Positions 50,764 to 59,181 of a stretch of 64,000 nt of DNA are shown here, piece after piece. The stretch lies in assembly GCF_036195325.1 (NCBI RefSeq), contig NZ_CP108101.1, forward strand, positions 1,860,001 through 1,924,000, written 5' to 3'. The notes below the pieces were generated by a model. The model made no database searches, was not told the DNA's origin, and was given only the letters and a program-made list of their open reading frames with translations. Each line of letters begins with the position of its first letter. Within the stretch, counting starts at the first letter, position 1. The DNA comes from Streptomyces sp. NBC_00234 (GTDB taxonomy: Bacteria > Actinomycetota > Actinomycetes > Streptomycetales > Streptomycetaceae). The position numbers were made by a program, and so were the translations under genes.

Positions 50764-51662
50764 ATGGACCACCCGGCGATCTGGTCGGCGACCTCGGCGC
50801 GCTGTGCGTCCGGCAGCACCCTGCTGGGCGCGCGGACGTCGCGGCGGCAGAGCCCGAGCGAGGCCAGGGCCTCCTTGACGACCGTCACGTTGTTGGCGGA
50901 CTGCCGGTCGGCGCGCAGTTCCTCGAAGCGGCGGATCTGCTCCCAGACCTTCATCGCCGCCGCGTAGTCGCCGGCCCGCAGCGCCTCCAGCATGGCCAGC
51001 GAGACGCCGGGGGCGACGTTGACGAGGCCGGAGGTGAAGCCGGTGGCTCCGGTGGCGAAGTAGGAGGGCGCGTAGAGCTCGGCGAGGCCGGCGATCCAGA
51101 CGAAGCGCTCCAGTCCGGCGTCCCGGGCGAAGGCGCCGAAGCGGGCCGCGTCCGGCACGGCGTACTTCACGCCGATGACGTTGGGGCAGCTGTCGGCGAG
51201 CGCGGTCAGCGCCTCGCCGCCGAGCAGCGGGTTACGGATGTACGGGACGACCCCGAGCTCCGGGACGGCCTCGGCGATGGCGCGGTGGTAGTCGGTCCAG
51301 CCGTCCTGCGAGACGTACGGGTGCACCGGCTGGTGCACCATCACCATCTCGGCGCCGGCGTCCCTGGCGTGCCGGGCCGCGTCCACGGCGGTCGGCACGT
51401 CGTGGCCGACGCCGACCAGGACCGTGGCGCGACCTGCCGCCTCGTCGATGGTCAGCTCGGTGACGGCCCGCCGCTCGTCGGGCGTGAGCGCATAGAACTC
51501 CCCGGTGTTGCCGTTCGGGGTGACGATGCGGACGCCGCCGTCGAGCAGTCGTCGCAGGAGGGCGCGGTGCGCCGTCGTGTCGATGGTCCCGTCCTCGGCG
51601 AACGGAGTCACCGGGATCGCCACGACATCTGCGAGGGCCGCCTTCAGCGGAGTGAGGTCCAT
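50760..51662 (-). CDS. DapA-family lyase, probable L-2-keto-3-deoxyarabinonate dehydratase
   Basis: A 300-aa class I aldolase-fold enzyme. Schiff-base Lys is K166 in NVIGVKYAVPD, with Y141 in VVPYIRNP and the GNTGEF motif (51-56) where many DapA relatives have G-T-T/T-G-E. Together with the dehydratase it could produce 2,5-dioxopentanoate from L-2-keto-3-deoxyarabinonate; a keto-deoxy-sugar aldolase is the alternative. It starts 33 bases after the GntR-type gene. Confidence 0.78.
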   Translation of the reverse strand: MDLTPLKAALADVVAIPVTPFAEDGTIDTTAHRALLRRLLDGGVRIVTPNGNTGEFYALTPDERRAVTELTIDEAAGRATVLVGVGHDVPTAVDAARHARDAGAEMVMVHQPVHPYVSQDGWTDYHRAIAEAVPELGVVPYIRNPLLGGEALTALADSCPNVIGVKYAVPDAARFGAFARDAGLERFVWIAGLAELYAPSYFATGATGFTSGLVNVAPGVSLAMLEALRAGDYAAAMKVWEQIRRFEELRADRQSANNVTVVKEALASLGLCRRDVRAPSRVLPDAQRAEVADQIAGWSI

Positions 51663-51694
51663 GCGGACACGCCTTTCGTCGGTGTGCTGGTGGT

Positions 51695-52351
51695 TCACGC
51701 CGCGTCGCCCCCGTCGACGTCGTCGGGGAACGCGCGGCGCACGAACGACGCGATGTGGTCGTGCAGAGCCCCGGCAGCCGCCGCCGCGTCGTCGGCGAGC
51801 GCGAGCCGCAGGATCTCCCGGTGCTCGGCCGCCTCCCGCTCCCAGCTCGGAATGGCCGACCAGGCGACGGTCGACACGAGGGCGGCCTGATCGCGGATCT
51901 CGTCGAGCATCCGGGCGAGCAGCGGGTTTCCGCAGGGCAGGTACAGCGCCCGGTGGAAGTCCCGGTTGGCCAGCGAGCGTTCGGCCTTGTCCTGTGCCGA
52001 GTCGGCCCGTTCCAGGGCCTCCTGCGCCTCGTCGAGCGAGGCCCTGCGGGTGATGGAGCGCCGCAGCGCCTCCGGCTCCAGGAGCAGACGGACGTCGTAG
52101 ACCTCACGGGCCATGGTCGCGTCGACGAGCCGTACGGTGGCGCCCTTGTACTGGCTCATGACGACGAGCCCGGTACCGGCCAGTGTCTTCAGCGCCTCGC
52201 GCACCGGGGTCTTCGACACCCCGAACTGTGCGGCGAGTTCGGTCTCCACCAAAGCCTGCCCGGGTCTCAGCTGCGCGGTGAGGATCGCGTGCTTGATCGC
52301 CTCCAGCACGTACTGGGTGCGGGACGGAATCGGGGTGGGCGCAAAAGTCAT
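51695..52351 (-). CDS. GntR-family (FCD/FadR-type) transcriptional regulator
   Basis: A 218-aa regulator with a GntR winged helix (residues about 10-75: LRPGQALVETELAAQFGVSKTPVREALKTLAGTGLV) and an all-helical FCD effector domain (about 80-210) whose His residues (DFHRAL, EHREIL, LHDHI) could bind a metal and a sugar acid. It heads the dehydratase operon, with ATG 52351. A palindrome 35 bases upstream is its likely operator. Confidence 0.88.
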   Translation of the reverse strand: MTFAPTPIPSRTQYVLEAIKHAILTAQLRPGQALVETELAAQFGVSKTPVREALKTLAGTGLVVMSQYKGATVRLVDATMAREVYDVRLLLEPEALRRSITRRASLDEAQEALERADSAQDKAERSLANRDFHRALYLPCGNPLLARMLDEIRDQAALVSTVAWSAIPSWEREAAEHREILRLALADDAAAAAGALHDHIASFVRRAFPDDVDGGDAA

Positions 52352-52385
52352 GGGTGAAGGGCTCTCGCATCTCGCGTATCGCGTC

Positions 52386-52410
52386 TCATATATGACGTAC
52401 GAAGTACGAC
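52386..52410. promoter_or_regulatory. GntR-type operator candidate
   Basis: TCATATATGA is a perfect 10-bp palindrome at 52386-52395 in an AT-rich setting, followed by GTACGAAGTAC at about 52397-52408. Both lie just upstream of the FCD regulator gene and downstream of the likely promoter. Confidence 0.55.
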
Positions 52411-52560
52411 GCGATGAAGCTAGAGCTGTCCCGAATGTTTCGTCAACGCTTCTGACAAAAGAAGTGGCTGAAAAATCAAGCCCGTTCGGTGGCCGGGGAC
52501 CTCCGCGTGATCCGGACGAGGGGATTTAGGGCATACGCCCGATGTCCCCGACCCCCCTTA

Positions 52561-53796
52561 GTGGCCAGCATCGCAGCGGTGAAGAACGTACTGCGCGACC
52601 GCACTGCGGCGCTCTGCCTGGCCGGGGTCCTGGTGTCCGGATTCGGGACCTCCGCGATGTGGCTCACCGCCGGTATCTGGGTCAAGTCCCTGACGGGCTC
52701 GGACAGTCTGGCGGCCCTGACGGTGTGCGCGATGTGGGCACCGGTGCTCGCCGGGCCCGCCCTCGGCGCGCTCGCCGACCGGATGCCCGGGAAGCCGTTG
52801 CTGATCCGGGTGAATCTGGCCCTGGCGGGGGTGCTGGCCCTTCTGCTGCTGGTCGACGCGGCCTACCGGGTCCCCCTGCTCTTCGCCGTGCTCGTCCTCT
52901 ACGGGATCGGCGGCGTGCTGCTCGACGCGGCCGAGTCCTCGCTGGTCGCCCGCACCGTCGACGCCCGGCTGCTCGGCGACTTCAACGGGCTGCGCATGAC
53001 GGCGAACGAGGGCATGAAGCTCCTCGCACCGCTGGCGGGCGCGGGACTGTTCGCGCGCTTCGGCGGCGAGGTGGTGGTGGCGCTGGACGCGGTGACGTTC
53101 GTCCTGGCCGCACTGGTCCTCACGCGGTTGCGGGTACGGGAGTCGGCCCCGGCGGCGACGACGTGGCGGCGGGGCGACCTGGCGGCCGGGGCACGCGTAC
53201 TGCGGGGTTCGCCCGTCCTGCGGCCCCTGGTGCTCGCCGCGGCCGTGACGATGCTGCTCGCCGGACTCAACGGGGCGGCGATCTACGCGGTGGTGGACGA
53301 CGGGCTGGGCCACTCCCCCGCGTACACGGGGGTGCTGTACGCGGCGCAGGGCGCCGGTTCGGTGGCCGTGGGGCTGCTGGCGGGGCCGCTCCTGCGACGG
53401 CTGCCCGAGCGGGTGTTCGCGGCGGGCGGGATCGCGCTGTTCGCCGCGGGGGCGGGCGCGCGGGCGCTGCCGTACGACGCGGTGGCCCTGGCGGCGAGCG
53501 CGGCCATCGGGGCGGGGCTGCCCTGTGTCCTCGTCGCCGCGACGACGGCGGTGCAGCGGGAGACGCCCGCCGGGGTCCTGGGGCGTACGGCGGCCACCGC
53601 CGGCGCGCTGATGACGGCGCCGAACGCGGTGGCGCTGGCGTTCGGCGCGGGTCTGGTCGCGGTGGCCGACGTACGGGTGGCGCTGGCCCTGGTCGCGGTG
53701 GGCGGGCTGCTGACCGCTGCCCGGCTGGTCACGGGCCGGCGGGGAAGGCTGACGGGCACCCCCACCGGCCCGGTCCCGTCATCGCCCGATGCGTGA
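52561..53796 (+). CDS. MFS transporter
   Basis: A 411-aa major facilitator protein with about 12 hydrophobic helices in two halves; a loop with ALADRMPGKPLL matches the MFS 2-3 loop. Substrate unknown; neighbouring sugar-acid enzymes may hint at one, but many such MFS proteins are drug or metabolite exporters. GTG 52561 lacks a clear Shine-Dalgarno; GTG 52579 is an alternative. Its 3' end overlaps the convergent gene by 18 bases. Confidence 0.8.
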   Translation: MASIAAVKNVLRDRTAALCLAGVLVSGFGTSAMWLTAGIWVKSLTGSDSLAALTVCAMWAPVLAGPALGALADRMPGKPLLIRVNLALAGVLALLLLVDAAYRVPLLFAVLVLYGIGGVLLDAAESSLVARTVDARLLGDFNGLRMTANEGMKLLAPLAGAGLFARFGGEVVVALDAVTFVLAALVLTRLRVRESAPAATTWRRGDLAAGARVLRGSPVLRPLVLAAAVTMLLAGLNGAAIYAVVDDGLGHSPAYTGVLYAAQGAGSVAVGLLAGPLLRRLPERVFAAGGIALFAAGAGARALPYDAVALAASAAIGAGLPCVLVAATTAVQRETPAGVLGRTAATAGALMTAPNAVALAFGAGLVAVADVRVALALVAVGGLLTAARLVTGRRGRLTGTPTGPVPSSPDA

Positions 53797-54957
53797 GAGC
53801 GCGTCGGCGACGGCTTCGAGGTCCGGGCCCGAGGCCAGCCCGGCGTGGTAGAGCCGCAGTTCGTTGGCACCGAGGGAGGCCGCGTGCGCGGCGTCCCGGG
53901 CGAGCGTGCCGGGGCTGCCGCCCATTCCGGAGACGACCCCGAAGTTGGCGGCCAGCACACCGCCACCGCCCGCGAACGGTCCGAGTACCGCCTCGCGCGC
54001 CCCGTCACCACCGGTGCAGGGCAGCACCACCCCGTCCGCGACGGAGAGGATGTGCCCCGCGTCGACACCCACGTTGGCACCCGTGCGGTACGCGGCGGGG
54101 TCGGCGTGCAGGAGCACCTGGAACCCGGCCCCGGCCGCCTCCCGCACGGCGGCGACCGCGGACTCCTGGAGCGTACGGGCGACCCGGCCGCGCCACCGGA
54201 AGGTGGCATCGGCGAGGTCGGCACCCAGGAGCTCGCCGACTCCGGACCAGCCCGCCCCGGCGGTGGCCGAGCCGCTCCAGACCGGTTCCAGGGCGCGGCG
54301 CACCGAGGCGCTCAGCTCGTCTGCGTCCAGGCCCTGTTCGCCGTACCCGGCCCGGCAGTCCGGGCAGAAGCAGAGCGACATCAGGTACTGCGCCGCCTCC
54401 CCGAGCCCGACGCCCGCCGTCTTGTCATGGGCGTGCAGATGGGCGAAGCCGTACCAGCCGCAGGACTCCAGCTCGGTACCGAGGGTCCCTTCGCGTACGG
54501 CGGCCTCTGCGGCCAGGTCCACCAGATAGGCGCGGACGTCCGGCTGCGCGATACAGGGCGCCCACGGGTAGCGGTCGCCGTAGGCGTTGACCACCGAGGT
54601 GCCGGGGTGTTCGGCGCCCAGCCGGGAGTTGTGGGCGAGGACGACCCAGCTGTGCACCTCGATCCCGGCCTCGGTGAGCGCCCGCGCCGCCTCCGCGTAC
54701 GGGTCGGTGCCCGGCACCCAGGACTGCTCGCGGGGCCTCAGCGCACGGCCCGCCCAGCGTGCCGCGTCCGGCGGGTAGAGCACCGCGGCGTACTCGGCGG
54801 TGACGATCCGGCTGCCCGGGTGACGCGGGGTCAGTGCCCGGGTCGAGTGGTAGGCCGAGGCGAGGGTCACCTGCTGGACGCCGAGGCCGGCGACGCGCGC
54901 CGCCGCGTCCGGGTCACCGACGACGTCCCACGGGTAGAGGAAGGCGGAGGTCTTCAC
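53779..54957 (-). CDS. Unrecognised protein coupled to kdgD, possible TIM-barrel enzyme
   Basis: I do not recognise this 392-aa protein. It has no signal peptide. Sequence alternates helix- and strand-like blocks in the manner of a (beta/alpha)8 barrel: VTLASAYHSTRALTPRHPGSR, IEVHSWVVLAHNSRLG, ELESCGWYGFAHLHAHDK, and a cysteine cluster C-F-C-P-D-C-R like the metal site of GH42 enzymes. GTG 54957 overlaps the kdgD stop (GTGA), so it is translated with kdgD and probably works in uronate or pectin-oligomer catabolism. It could be an intracellular glycosidase or fill the missing step between udh and kdgD; neither is proved. Confidence 0.6.
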   Translation of the reverse strand: MKTSAFLYPWDVVGDPDAAARVAGLGVQQVTLASAYHSTRALTPRHPGSRIVTAEYAAVLYPPDAARWAGRALRPREQSWVPGTDPYAEAARALTEAGIEVHSWVVLAHNSRLGAEHPGTSVVNAYGDRYPWAPCIAQPDVRAYLVDLAAEAAVREGTLGTELESCGWYGFAHLHAHDKTAGVGLGEAAQYLMSLCFCPDCRAGYGEQGLDADELSASVRRALEPVWSGSATAGAGWSGVGELLGADLADATFRWRGRVARTLQESAVAAVREAAGAGFQVLLHADPAAYRTGANVGVDAGHILSVADGVVLPCTGGDGAREAVLGPFAGGGGVLAANFGVVSGMGGSPGTLARDAAHAASLGANELRLYHAGLASGPDLEAVADALSRIGR

Positions 54958-55928
54958 CCGCGCGCCCCCGCCCCGGGCCCCTCGGCCTCGCGCTCCGCCA
55001 GCAGGGCGCGTCCGCTCTCGATGATCCCGGTGAGTTCCTTGATGTGGGCGGCGGGCGGCTCGGTGAGCGGGGTGCGCACCTCGCCGACGTCCAGTCCGCC
55101 GAGCCGGACGGCCGCCTTCACGAGCGCGACGGCGTAGCCGTGGCCCTTGGCTCGCAGTTCGACCAGCGGCCGGTAGAAGTGGTCGAGCAGCGCGTTGACC
55201 AGCTCGTCGTCGCCGGAGTCCAGGGCCCGGTAGAAGGCGAGGGCGATGTCCGGGGCGAAGGCGAAGACGGCCGAGGAGTAGAGCGTGACGCCGATGCCCC
55301 GGTAGGCGAGGCCGGTGAGTTCGGCGGTGGGCAGCCCGTTGAAGTACAGGAAGTCCTGGCCGGGCAGCCCGGTGCGTACGGCGCTGACGATGCGCTGCAT
55401 CAGGTCGAGGTCGCCGAAGCCGTCCTTGAGCCCGATGATCCCGGGCGTCCGGGCGAGGGCGACGACGGTCTCCGGAGTGAAGACGGCGTTGTCGCGCTGG
55501 TAGACGATCGTCTCCAGGGCGCTGGCGGAGGCGAGCGCCGTGTAGTGGCGCAGCAGCCCCTCCTGGCCGGCGACGACGAGGTAGGGGGGCATGGCGAGGA
55601 GCCCGTCCGCGCCCGCCTCCTCGGCGAGCTTCGCGTACTGGATCGCGAGCGCGGTGCCGTAACCGGCGCCCGCGAGGACGGGCACCCGCCCGGCCGTCTC
55701 CTCGACCGCCGCGCCGACGAGGAGACGGAACTCCTCCGGGGTCAGCGCGTGGAACTCGCCCGTGCCGCAGCACGCGAAGACCGCGGCGGCACCGGCGTCG
55801 ATGCCGGCGCGCACATGCGCGCGGAAGACATCGAGGTCGATGGCACCGTCCGGCCCGTACGCGGTGACGGGGAAGAAGAGCGGCCCGGCGACATGGGTGA
55901 GCCGGGCGGCAAGGGGGGCTGAGGTCAC
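54954..55928 (-). CDS. kdgD: 5-dehydro-4-deoxyglucarate dehydratase
   Basis: A 324-aa DapA-fold enzyme that converts 5-dehydro-4-deoxy-D-glucarate to 2,5-dioxopentanoate with loss of CO2 and water. KdgD hallmarks: GPLFFPVTAY at 15-24, CCGTGEFHAL (53-62), Y143 in VYQRDN and Schiff-base K168 in GIIGLKDGFGD. GTG 55928 has AGGGAG upstream. It is divergent from the uronate dehydrogenase gene and translationally coupled to an unknown protein downstream. Confidence 0.92.
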   Translation of the reverse strand: MTSAPLAARLTHVAGPLFFPVTAYGPDGAIDLDVFRAHVRAGIDAGAAAVFACCGTGEFHALTPEEFRLLVGAAVEETAGRVPVLAGAGYGTALAIQYAKLAEEAGADGLLAMPPYLVVAGQEGLLRHYTALASASALETIVYQRDNAVFTPETVVALARTPGIIGLKDGFGDLDLMQRIVSAVRTGLPGQDFLYFNGLPTAELTGLAYRGIGVTLYSSAVFAFAPDIALAFYRALDSGDDELVNALLDHFYRPLVELRAKGHGYAVALVKAAVRLGGLDVGEVRTPLTEPPAAHIKELTGIIESGRALLAEREAEGPGAGARG

Positions 55929-55972
55929 TGGCGCTCCCTGAGCAGGTTCAGGCGTGCACAATTCTGATCGTC

Positions 55973-56130
55973 GTCCATATTTATGAACGGCGCCACGTTA
56001 AGGCAGCCTCCCGACGCAGGTCAAGACAGGAGTGCCGAGCAGGGGGTGGACTCACCGACTCCACGAAAGACTTGACGCGATCCGCCGCGACTTCTTAGCT
56101 TGTCCATGCATGTGAATGTCATCCATGGAT
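55973..56130. promoter_or_regulatory. Divergent kdgD/udh control region
   Basis: The 256-base gap has a rightward promoter TTGACG (56072-56077), 18-base spacer, TAGCTT (56096-56101), and a perfect palindrome ATCCATGGAT at 56121-56130 just downstream of it. Toward kdgD there is GTCCATATTTATGAAC (55973-55988), a degenerate relative of the GTTC-N8-GAAC sites at 23843 and 48988. Confidence 0.55.
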
Positions 56131-56184
56131 TTGACGCGTCGCGCGTGTCTGTCACGTCCGCGACCGCACCGAGGAGATCCCCGA

Positions 56185-56994
56185 ATGCCCGCTCCCCGTA
56201 CCGTCCTGCTCACCGGCGCCGCCGGCGGCCTCGGCACCCTGATGCGCGCCCTGCTGCCCGCGTACGGGTACGAGCTCCGGCTCCTGGACATCGCGCCGGT
56301 CGAGGGCGAACCGGACGCGATCGTCGCCGACCTCGGCGACAAGGACGCGCTGCGCGAGGCCGTGCGGGGCGTCGACGCGATCATCCACCTCGCGGGCATC
56401 TCCCTGGAAGCCTCTTTCGACAAGATTCTGCGCGCGAACATCGAGGGGACGTACAACCTCTACGAGGCCGCGCGCGAGGAGGGCGTGCGGCGCATGGTGT
56501 TCGCCTCGTCCAACCACGCCATCGGCTACACCCCGCGTCCGCTCCCCGGAGACCCGCTGATCCCGGTCGGCGTCACCCGCCGCCCCGACACCTTCTACGG
56601 ACTCTCCAAGTCCTTCGGCGAGGATCTCGCCCAGCTCTACTGGGACCGGCACGGCATGGAGACCGTGTCCGTGCGCATCGGCTCGTGCTTCCCGGAGCCG
56701 ACGTCCGTGAGGATGCTGTCGGTCTGGATGAGCCCCGCCGACGCCGCCCGGCTCTTCCACGCCGCCCTCACCGCCGAGGACGTCGGGCACACCGTCGTCT
56801 ACGGCTCCTCGGACAACACCCGCCTGTGGTGGGACCTGAGCTCGGCCCGGTCCCTGGGGTACGAGCCGCAGGACGATTCCGAGCCGTACGCGGACAAACT
56901 CGTCGCCGAACAGGGCGAACTGGACCCCGACAACCCCGAGCACGCCCACCTCGGCGGCCACTTCGTCACCGACCCGCCCATCTGGCCCCGCTGA
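56185..56994 (+). CDS. udh: Uronate dehydrogenase
   Basis: A 269-aa short-chain/extended-type NAD+-dependent dehydrogenase that oxidises D-galacturonate and D-glucuronate to the aldarolactones. NAD-binding GAAGGLG is at 11-17, the active-site S in FASSNHAIGYTP, and Y138-x3-K142 in TFYGLSKSFGE. Ser-Asn-His after the SS is typical of Udh. ATG 56185 follows GAGGAG at 56171-56176. It opens the oxidative uronate pathway that continues with kdgD next door and the dioxopentanoate dehydrogenase at 22.3 kb. Confidence 0.9.
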   Translation: MPAPRTVLLTGAAGGLGTLMRALLPAYGYELRLLDIAPVEGEPDAIVADLGDKDALREAVRGVDAIIHLAGISLEASFDKILRANIEGTYNLYEAAREEGVRRMVFASSNHAIGYTPRPLPGDPLIPVGVTRRPDTFYGLSKSFGEDLAQLYWDRHGMETVSVRIGSCFPEPTSVRMLSVWMSPADAARLFHAALTAEDVGHTVVYGSSDNTRLWWDLSSARSLGYEPQDDSEPYADKLVAEQGELDPDNPEHAHLGGHFVTDPPIWPR

Positions 56995-57056
56995 GCGGAC
57001 TCCGGGCGGGCAGAAATCCGGTGACGCCCGCCGTACGCGCGTGCATCATTCGGACC

Positions 57057-57287
57057 ATGCCGAAACCCTCCGGATTCCTGTACGAGCAGCACGCCGACAC
57101 GAGCGTCACCCTCACCCACCACGGCCGCCCCGCGGGCACGCTGCGCGGGGCCCGGGCCGAGAAGTTCCTGGCAGAGGTGGCCTCGGGCGACTCCCAACTG
57201 GTCATGGCCCGCTGGACGGGGGCGTACAAGCACGGCAACGAGCGCGCCGCGCGCAACCACCCGCGCAACCAGCGGGGCGGTCGCTGA
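57057..57287 (+). CDS. Small conserved-looking protein
   Basis: A 76-aa protein I cannot name, starting at ATG 57057. It has a compact beginning (MPKPSGFLYEQHADTSVTLTHHG), a central helical stretch (ARAEKFLAEVASGDSQLVMARWTGAYKHG) and a basic tail rich in Arg/Asn/Gly. No signal peptide or transmembrane segment. The A-R-W-T-G-x-Y-K-x-G-N-E-R pattern looks structured rather than random. It lies between udh and the TerD-type gene. Confidence 0.55.
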   Translation: MPKPSGFLYEQHADTSVTLTHHGRPAGTLRGARAEKFLAEVASGDSQLVMARWTGAYKHGNERAARNHPRNQRGGR

Positions 57288-57353
57288 ACCCGTACGGAGC
57301 ACGCGCCGCGAAGGTAAGGGAACGGCAAAGCGGGGTCGTTCGTTACCCCGTGC

Positions 57354-58571
57354 ATGACCGCAATGACCCCCGGCTCGAACATCCCTCTCTCCGCCGCCCG
57401 CGTGGCGGTGGACGTCGCCGCTCCCGTGCGGCTCGACGTCTCGGGCCTGCTGCTCACCGCCGATGGCAAGGTGCGCTCCGACGACGACTTCATCTTCTAC
57501 AACCAGCCCTCGGGCTCCGGCGTGACCTACCGGTCCGGCGGCGGCTCGGCGCCCGACGCGATCGTGGTGGACACCACGGCGGTCCCGCCCGGCATCGAGA
57601 AGATCGTCGTCACCGCGAGCCCGGACGCGGCAGGCCAGACCTTCCAGGGCATCGAGCCCACCGCCACCGTGCGCAACGCGGACGACGGCACCGCGCTCGC
57701 CACGTTCACCCCGCCCCGGCTGGGCGCCGAGACAGCGCTCGTGGTCATCGAGATCTATCTGCGCAACGGCGCCTGGAAGGCCCGCGCCGTCGGCCAGGGC
57801 TACGCGAACGGGCTGGCCGGCATCGCCACGGACTTCGGCGTCTCGGTGGAGGAGCCCGCCGCTCCGGCCCCGCAGGCCGCTCCCGTCGCCCCGCCGGTCC
57901 CGCAGGCCGCCCCCGTCGACCCCCGCATCGCGCCCCCGGCCCCGGTGGCTCCGCCCGCCCCGCCGGCCGCCGCACCCGCGCCCGCCGGCTCCGGCAAGAT
58001 CAACCTCGACAAGGGGCGCGTCAGCCTCCAGAAGAACCAGACGGTGTCCCTGGTCAAGGGCGGCAGGCCGCTGCTCTCCCAGGTCAAGATGGGCCTCGGC
58101 TGGGAGCCCGCGTTCCGGGGCAAGGACATCGATCTCGACGCCTCCGTCATCGCCTACGGCCCCAACCGGAATCACCTGGACAGCTGCTACTTCGGCAAGC
58201 TCTCCATCCTGAACGGCGCGATCAAGCACTCCGGCGACAACCTCACGGGCGAGGGCGCCGGGGACGACGAGGTGATCGTCGTGGACCTGGGCCGCATCCC
58301 GGCCGAGGCGACCGGCCTGGTCTTCACGGTCAACTCGTTCACCGGCCAGAAGTTCACCGAGGTCGCCAAGGCTTACTGCCGGCTGATCGACGCGGCCACC
58401 GGCGAGGAGCTGGTCCGCTTCGACCTGACCGGCGCGGAGCCGCAGACCGGCGTGATGATGGCCAAGCTGATCAAGCAGTTCTCCGGCGAGTGGGAGATGA
58501 CGGGCATGGGCGAGTTCGTGAAGTCCCGCACCGTCCGGGGCATGGTGAAGCCCGCCGCCAAGTCCCTGTAA
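57354..58571 (+). CDS. Tandem TerD-domain protein
   Basis: A 405-aa protein of the tellurium/stress-resistance family with two TerD domains (about residues 18-163 and 216-395) joined by a Pro/Ala-rich linker (167-213). Both domains show the calcium-binding acidic loops: SDDDFIFYNQPSG and GEGAGDDEVIVVDLGRIP in the respective domains. Cytoplasmic. TerD proteins in Streptomyces are multi-copy and linked to stress or membrane processes. ATG 57354 is used; ATG 57363 is 3 codons further. A terminator follows. Confidence 0.85.
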   Translation: MTAMTPGSNIPLSAARVAVDVAAPVRLDVSGLLLTADGKVRSDDDFIFYNQPSGSGVTYRSGGGSAPDAIVVDTTAVPPGIEKIVVTASPDAAGQTFQGIEPTATVRNADDGTALATFTPPRLGAETALVVIEIYLRNGAWKARAVGQGYANGLAGIATDFGVSVEEPAAPAPQAAPVAPPVPQAAPVDPRIAPPAPVAPPAPPAAAPAPAGSGKINLDKGRVSLQKNQTVSLVKGGRPLLSQVKMGLGWEPAFRGKDIDLDASVIAYGPNRNHLDSCYFGKLSILNGAIKHSGDNLTGEGAGDDEVIVVDLGRIPAEATGLVFTVNSFTGQKFTEVAKAYCRLIDAATGEELVRFDLTGAEPQTGVMMAKLIKQFSGEWEMTGMGEFVKSRTVRGMVKPAAKSL

Positions 58572-58590
58572 CTCGGCGGCGGGCCCTCCC

Positions 58591-58613
58591 GCCCCGGAAA
58601 CGGCTTCCGGGGC
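58591..58613 (+). terminator. Terminator after the TerD-type gene
   Basis: GCCCCGGAA (58591-58599) pairs perfectly with TTCCGGGGC (58605-58613) around a 5-base loop, 19 bases after the stop. Confidence 0.8.
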
Positions 58614-58684
58614 ACCTGATGACTCTCAGGTGCCCCGGGTCCGGAGATTCTCCGGGCGGACGCTGTGTGAGCTCGTCCTCCTTC

Positions 58685-58915
58685 TCAGAGCTTGGTCAGC
58701 TTGGAGTACGGGCTCAGGATCCTCCCCTGTCGCCCAGAGAAGTCGATGAGGACTGCATCGTTGTCGCCCTCGACAGCGAGGATTCTGCCGAGCCCGAACT
58801 GGTCGTGCGACACCCTGTCGCCCACATCGAAACATTCGACCGGTGGGGCCGCCTGGGCCGGGCGGTTGAAGGGACTGGAAGGCAGGTGACGCCGGGATCC
58901 GGCTGACTGTTTCAT
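58685..58915 (-). CDS. Small stand-alone UvrD/PcrA tail-like (Tudor-type) domain
   Basis: A 76-aa protein. After a basic, disordered-looking start it carries DVGDRVSHDQFGLGRILAVEG and DAVLIDFSGRQGRILSPYSKLTKL. This resembles the C-terminal Tudor-like RNA-polymerase-binding tail of UvrD/PcrA helicases (GDRVxHxxFGxGxV pattern) without any helicase. ATG 58915 has AAGG 5 bases upstream. It may bind RNA polymerase or nucleic acid; function is inferred only from the fold. Confidence 0.65.
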   Translation of the reverse strand: MKQSAGSRRHLPSSPFNRPAQAAPPVECFDVGDRVSHDQFGLGRILAVEGDNDAVLIDFSGRQGRILSPYSKLTKL

Positions 58916-59181
58916 TACCTTGAGTATGCGCCTCCGGAGCGCCCGACGCCATGCCCGACCACTCCTGGGGGCGCAGTAGTGCCGGATTCGTAATCAGCCG
59001 TTCCGGTGCCGACCGGCCCTCTCGCCCGCTGCCACCAGGGGCGCCATGCGGAATGCCGCCCGGGAACGCCCCCCGAAGGTGTGGCGGTTCTCGCTTCCCG
59101 ACGGGGCGTGGCCGGCCCGGCGACAGCCCTCCCCCGAGGGCCTGTCACCTACCGTGCCCGCACACTGCCGTTCGGTGACGA

